Assembly (NCBI GenBank): GCA_900546575.1
Contig: URDM01000045.1
Span: forward strand, 1 to 24,860
Reading direction: 5' to 3'
Length of the DNA stretch: 24,860 nt
Source: an uncultured Prevotella sp.
GTDB taxonomy: Bacteria; Bacteroidota; Bacteroidia; Bacteroidales; Bacteroidaceae
The position numbers and the translations under genes were made by a program. Below, in pieces: positions 21,016 to 24,860 of this stretch. Positions within the stretch are counted from its first letter, which is position 1. Every line of letters begins with the position of its first letter. Below the pieces are notes generated by a model. That model ran no database searches. It saw nothing but the letters and a program-made list of their open reading frames with translations, and was not told the origin of the DNA.

Positions 21016-22305
21016 ATGAGCAACAAGAAACTACATTTTGAGACACTCCAATTGCATGTAGGACAGGAACAGCCAGATCCAGCAACCGACGCACGCGCTG
21101 TGCCTATCTATCAGACCACAAGTTATGTGTTCCGCAACTCGCAACATGCTGCCGACCGTTTTGGTTTGCGTGATGCTGGTAATATATACGGACGCCTTAC
21201 CAACTCAACACAGGGTGTGTTCGAAGACCGTGTAGCTGCCCTTGAAGGTGGTGTTGCCGGTCTTGCAGTTGCTTCTGGAGCTGCCGCAGTGACTTATGCT
21301 TTGCAGAACATAGTGCAGAATGGCGACCATATTGTAGCTGCCGACAACCTATATGGAGGTTCATTCAACCTCATTACACATACCCTCGCCACTCAGGGTA
21401 TAACCAATACCATTGTCAATGTAAACGACATTGAGGCTCTTGAGGCTGCCATCCAGCCCAATACCAAGGTAGTTTATGCAGAGACATTTGGCAATCCTAA
21501 CTCTGACGTCACCAATCTTGAGGCTGTGGCAGAAGTGGCACATCGCCATAACATACCGTTTATTGTGGACAATACCTTCGGTACACCTTATATAATACGT
21601 CCTATTGAGCACGGAGCAGACGTTGTTGTTCATTCGGCTACCAAGTTTATCGGTGGTCATGGCTCAAGCCTTGGCGGTGTGATTGTAGACGGTGGTACAT
21701 TCGACTGGAAGGCTAATGCAGACAAGTATCCTACACTTGCCAAACCAGACCCAAGTTATCATGGAGCCGTATTTGCCGATGTGGCAGGCAAGGCAGCCTT
21801 TGTTACTCGCATACGTGCCGTAATCCTTCGTGACACTGGTGCAACAATATCTCCATTCAATGCGTGGATTCTGCTTCAGGGACTTGAGACTCTCTCGCTT
21901 CGTGTAGAGCGTCATGTTGCCAATGCACTTAAGGTGGTGCAGTATCTTGCCAAAAATCCAAAGGTAGAGAAAGTTAATCATCCTTCGCTATCTACACATC
22001 CCGATCACGAATTGTATAAGAAGTACTTCCCAAATGGCGGTGGCTCTATCTTCACATTCGAAATTAAGGGAGGACAGGAAGCTGCATGGAAGTTTATCGA
22101 TCACTTGAAGATATTCTCGCTACTTGCTAATGTAGCCGACGTCAAGAGCCTTGTGATTCATCCTGCAACTACAACCCACTCGCAGATGTCTCCAGAAGAG
22201 CTTGCACAGCAGCACATAACACCATCTACAGTACGTCTAAGTATCGGTGTGGAGCATATTGATGACATTATCGACGACTTGCAGCAGGCTTTCGACGCAA
22301 TTTAA
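21016..22305 (+). CDS. metY: O-acetylhomoserine sulfhydrylase (O-acetylhomoserine aminocarboxypropyltransferase)
   Basis: 429 residues, the usual size for MetY and longer than cystathionine synthases and lyases (about 380-400). The fold-type I PLP enzyme motifs are present: YGRLTNSTQGVFEDRVAALEGG, the cofactor-phosphate region ASGAAAVTYAL, VDNTFGTPY and the PLP lysine in SATKFIGGHG (Lys210). The C-terminal VIHPATTTHSQMSPEE and TVRLSIGVEHIDDIIDDL blocks are typical. It forms homocysteine and acetate from O-acetylhomoserine and sulfide in the cytoplasm. cysK follows after 72 nt with no terminator between, so the two sulfide-using enzymes are probably co-expressed. A palindrome upstream of the promoter suggests regulation by sulfur or methionine status. 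Confidence 0.93.
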   Translation: MSNKKLHFETLQLHVGQEQPDPATDARAVPIYQTTSYVFRNSQHAADRFGLRDAGNIYGRLTNSTQGVFEDRVAALEGGVAGLAVASGAAAVTYALQNIVQNGDHIVAADNLYGGSFNLITHTLATQGITNTIVNVNDIEALEAAIQPNTKVVYAETFGNPNSDVTNLEAVAEVAHRHNIPFIVDNTFGTPYIIRPIEHGADVVVHSATKFIGGHGSSLGGVIVDGGTFDWKANADKYPTLAKPDPSYHGAVFADVAGKAAFVTRIRAVILRDTGATISPFNAWILLQGLETLSLRVERHVANALKVVQYLAKNPKVEKVNHPSLSTHPDHELYKKYFPNGGGSIFTFEIKGGQEAAWKFIDHLKIFSLLANVADVKSLVIHPATTTHSQMSPEELAQQHITPSTVRLSIGVEHIDDIIDDLQQAFDAI

Positions 22306-22377
22306 TAATCCGTTTTGCCGATAAAGCCGACTTCGATGCAATTAAAAAATATGTATAACCAATAAGACAAAGCATTT

Positions 22378-23325
22378 ATGACTAAGATAGCAAAGAAACT
22401 AACCGAGCTAATCGGCAATACACCGTTGCTCGAACTTGAGGCCTTCTCGCAAAAACGCAATTTGGAAACGCCTATCATAGCAAAGGTAGAATTCTTCAAT
22501 CCGGGTGGCAGTGTTAAAGACCGTGTGGCACTTGCAATGATTGAGGATGCAGAGCGCAGCGGCAAGTTGCGCCCTGGAGCAACAATCATTGAACCTACAA
22601 GTGGCAACACAGGTGTAGGATTGGCGCTTGTCTCAGCCGTTAAAGGATATAAGCTCATTTTGACAATGCCTGAAACAATGAGTGTAGAGCGCCGTAATCT
22701 TGTGAAAGCTTACGGCGCCACTGTAAAACTTACACCGGGAAAGGACGGTATGGCGGGTGCTATTCGTGCTGCAGAGGAGCTGAGAGACGCGACTCCTGGT
22801 TCTGTAATACTGCAGCAGTTTGAGAATCCTGCAAATCCACAACGCCACTATGATACAACTGGTGTGGAGATATGGAACCAAACAGACGGTAAGATAGACA
22901 TATTTGTTGCTGGTGTAGGTACGGGTGGAACAGTGTCGGGTATAGGCAAACGTCTTAAGGAAAATAATCCTGCTGTAAGGATTGTTGCAGTAGAGCCTGC
23001 CTCGTCACCCGTATTAAGTGGCGGCAAGAGTGGTCCGCATAAGATTCAGGGCATAGGTGCCGGCTTTGTGCCAAAGACATATAACTCTAATGTTGTAGAC
23101 GAGGTGCTGCAGGTGGAGAACGATGACGCCATTCGCACTGGTCGCCAACTTGCTGCCGAAGAAGGTCTGCTTGTAGGCATAAGCTCGGGTGCGGCGGTAT
23201 ATGCAGCTACACAGCTGGCAAAGCGTCCCGAGAATAAAGGCAAGCGCATTGTGGCTTTGCTGCCAGATACAGGCGAGCGTTATCTTTCAACTGTGTTGTA
23301 TGCTTTCGACGAGTATCCGCTGTAA
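22378..23325 (+). CDS. cysK: Cysteine synthase A (O-acetylserine sulfhydrylase)
   Basis: 315 residues, normal for CysK. The motifs are KLTELIGNTPLLEL at the N-terminus, NPGGSVKDR with the PLP lysine at Lys47, the substrate loop PTSGNTG (residues 73-79), GTGGTVSGIG for the PLP phosphate, and GISSGAAV with LLPDTGERYLST near the end. It makes cysteine and acetate from O-acetylserine and sulfide. No serine acetyltransferase (cysE) is in the window. It is the second gene after metY and is followed by a terminator. Confidence 0.95.
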   Translation: MTKIAKKLTELIGNTPLLELEAFSQKRNLETPIIAKVEFFNPGGSVKDRVALAMIEDAERSGKLRPGATIIEPTSGNTGVGLALVSAVKGYKLILTMPETMSVERRNLVKAYGATVKLTPGKDGMAGAIRAAEELRDATPGSVILQQFENPANPQRHYDTTGVEIWNQTDGKIDIFVAGVGTGGTVSGIGKRLKENNPAVRIVAVEPASSPVLSGGKSGPHKIQGIGAGFVPKTYNSNVVDEVLQVENDDAIRTGRQLAAEEGLLVGISSGAAVYAATQLAKRPENKGKRIVALLPDTGERYLSTVLYAFDEYPL

Positions 23326-23358
23326 ATAGGGTTGAGTATCCATAACTATTAAAATAAG

Positions 23359-23394
23359 AAAGGAGATGCGGTATGTATGCCGTATCTCCTTTTC
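23359..23394 (+). terminator. Intrinsic terminator after cysK
   Basis: AAAGGAGATGCGG (23359-23371) pairs with CCGTATCTCCTTT (23380-23392), with one G-U pair and an 8-nt loop, followed by T residues at 23390-23393. It lies 33 nt after the cysK stop codon. Confidence 0.85.
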
Positions 23395-23471
23395 ATATAG
23401 CGTTGTTTGCGCAAACTTAATGCAAAGCCATTAATATTTGTTTACATTGTGCCATAATCTTAGGTTTCTTC

Positions 23472-23503
23472 TTTGTTTGTTTGACCTTTTTTGGCTATAT
23501 TTG
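23472..23503 (+). promoter_or_regulatory. Promoter of the nhaD-like gene
   Basis: TTTG at 23472-23475, a 20-nt spacer and TATATTTG at 23496-23503 match the Bacteroidetes consensus fully. The start codon is 35 nt downstream of the -7 element. Confidence 0.8.
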
Positions 23504-23538
23504 CACTCGAAACTTAAAAATACTCGTAACAAATATCT

Positions 23539-24860
23539 ATGACAACATTAACATTCATGATTGTATTAGCTTTCGTGTTCGGATATGCATGCATAGCCAC
23601 CGAAAGCCTAACTAAGGTAAACAAAGCGGCAATAGCCTTGCTTATGTTTGTTGTATGCTGGACGCTGTACATGTTTGACCCTATGCAGTATCTTTCAGCA
23701 ATGCATCCCGACTATACAGGCGGGTTGGCAGGCATGGCAGAGAAAGTTACATCAATTATACAAGAGCACTTGGGCGATACATCCACCACACTCTTCTTCC
23801 TTATGGGTGCTATGACTATTGTGGAGATAGTCGACCAGAATGGTGGTTTCAATTGGGTGCGTACCGTGATGAAAACACGCTCGAAACGTGCTTTGTTGTG
23901 GCGAATAGCCTTCATGACATTTATATTGTCCGCTATTCTCGATAATTTGACTACAAGTATTGTGATGATTATGATTCTGCGCAAGCTCGTTGACGACCAT
24001 CAGGACCGTATCATATATGCCTCGCTTGTAATTATCGCGGCCAACTCAGGTGGAGCCTTTTCGCCGATAGGCGACGTAACTACAATCATGTTATGGAACA
24101 AAGGACTTATAACTGCCGTAGGTGTTATCAGCGAAATACTTATCCCGTCGCTCGTATCGATGATTATACCAGCGGTTATCTTGCAATATCAGCTCAAGGG
24201 AGAGTTGCATTTGCCTGAGGTAAATAGCGGTACCGAGGCAGATCTTGGCGACTTTACCGAACTACAGCGCCGTGCAGTATTCTGCATTGGTGTTGGTGGC
24301 TTGATGTTTGTGCCAGTGTTCAAGAGCATTACACACTTGCCTCCGTTTGTAGGCATATTGCTTGTTCTCGGTGTGTTGTGGACTACAACAGAGCTGTTCT
24401 ACAGCCATTTGCATCGTGGACACGACCAAGGAGGCACAATGAAACGTGTAAGCAATCTGCTCTCGCGTATAGATATGTCAACCATTCTTTTCTTCCTCGG
24501 CATACTTATGGCTGTGGCTTGTCTATCTGAAGTAGGCGTTCTGCAGGCTCTTGGTCAAGGTCTTAACGTTTGGTTTGATGGTAACCACTATATCGTAACT
24601 GGTATTATCGGTGTACTTTCAAGTATTGTAGACAATGTGCCACTTGTTGCAGGATGTATGGGTATGTATCCTGTTGCTCCTACTGGTGACATGGCTGTGG
24701 ACGGTATCTTCTGGCAACTTCTTGCCTATTGTGCCGGTGTAGGTGGCTCAATGCTCATTATTGGTAGCGCCGCAGGCGTGGTGGTTATGGGCTTGGAGAA
24801 GATAACTTTCGGCTGGTATATGAAGAAGATTACGTGGATAGCATTTGTTGGCTATTTCGT
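23539..24860 (+). CDS. nhaD: NhaD-type Na+/H+ antiporter (5' part, runs off the window)
   Basis: About 440 residues are visible from ATG 23539 with no stop codon before the right edge. The protein is strongly hydrophobic with many membrane segments. Family-typical elements are HLGDTSTTLFFLMGAMTIVEIVDQNGGF near residue 80, FILSAILDNLTTSIVM, the glycine-rich ANSGGAFSPIGDVTTIMLW motif, and a second inverted-repeat half with VLSSIVDNVPLVAG and GVGGSMLIIGSAAGVVVMG. These are hallmarks of the ArsB/NhaD superfamily, and NhaD fits best. It should exchange cytoplasmic Na+ for external H+ across the inner membrane. It has its own promoter after the cysK terminator, so it is a separate transcription unit. 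Only a few dozen residues are probably missing. Confidence 0.88.
   Translation, partial: MTTLTFMIVLAFVFGYACIATESLTKVNKAAIALLMFVVCWTLYMFDPMQYLSAMHPDYTGGLAGMAEKVTSIIQEHLGDTSTTLFFLMGAMTIVEIVDQNGGFNWVRTVMKTRSKRALLWRIAFMTFILSAILDNLTTSIVMIMILRKLVDDHQDRIIYASLVIIAANSGGAFSPIGDVTTIMLWNKGLITAVGVISEILIPSLVSMIIPAVILQYQLKGELHLPEVNSGTEADLGDFTELQRRAVFCIGVGGLMFVPVFKSITHLPPFVGILLVLGVLWTTTELFYSHLHRGHDQGGTMKRVSNLLSRIDMSTILFFLGILMAVACLSEVGVLQALGQGLNVWFDGNHYIVTGIIGVLSSIVDNVPLVAGCMGMYPVAPTGDMAVDGIFWQLLAYCAGVGGSMLIIGSAAGVVVMGLEKITFGWYMKKITWIAFVGYF

Overview
The window looks like the chromosome of a Prevotella-like member of the Bacteroidales. The evidence is a set of promoters of the Bacteroidetes form (TTTG/ATTG, 20 nt, TAnnTTTG), weak or absent Shine-Dalgarno sequences, a TonB-dependent receptor with an N-terminal carboxypeptidase-regulatory domain, DUF4876- and DUF6850-like partners, secreted proteins ending in the short 'NL(S/T)GQ...GIYI.NGKKV.VK' tail common in Prevotella, and an ISAon1-like insertion sequence. 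No tRNA, rRNA or CRISPR array was seen.

Layout. (1) Bases 1-~700 hold no convincing protein gene. There is a leftward promoter at the edge and a strong rightward promoter at 253-284 leading into a ~400-nt region with long internal complementarity that ends in eight T's. This is a candidate structured RNA or leader with two competing folds. (2) Bases ~739-4665 form a tight rightward run of five envelope genes: a VanZ-like membrane protein without an ordinary start codon, a tiny lipoprotein, a TolB-like propeller lipoprotein, a PEGA/beta-barrel protein and an AT-rich lipoprotein. It closes with a good terminator. (3) Bases 4729-5106 (minus strand) are the 3' remnant of a Rpn/PD-(D/E)XK nuclease gene, cut off beside the next promoter.

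(4) Bases 5169-19254 are the main feature: eight rightward genes, all for exported proteins. In order they are a TonB-dependent receptor, a DUF4876-like surface lipoprotein, a DUF6850-like outer-membrane barrel, a GLUG/Ig-like protein, two M6 metalloproteases, an FN3-like protein and a 784-residue protein in which two copies of one module flank three Ig-like repeats. Four of them end in the same kind of sorting tail and a fifth has a damaged version. I infer a secreted-protease plus TonB uptake system with no SusD; its substrate is unknown. A strong terminator follows.

(5) Bases 19398-20825 are an insertion sequence with perfect 25-bp inverted repeats and a transposase split over two frames, with a plausible +1 frameshift site at the junction. 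(6) Bases 20943-23325 carry sulfur assimilation genes: metY (homocysteine from O-acetylhomoserine and sulfide) and cysK (cysteine from O-acetylserine and sulfide), behind a promoter with an upstream palindrome and followed by a terminator. (7) From 23539 to the right edge is the start of an NhaD-type Na+/H+ antiporter gene, which runs out of the window.
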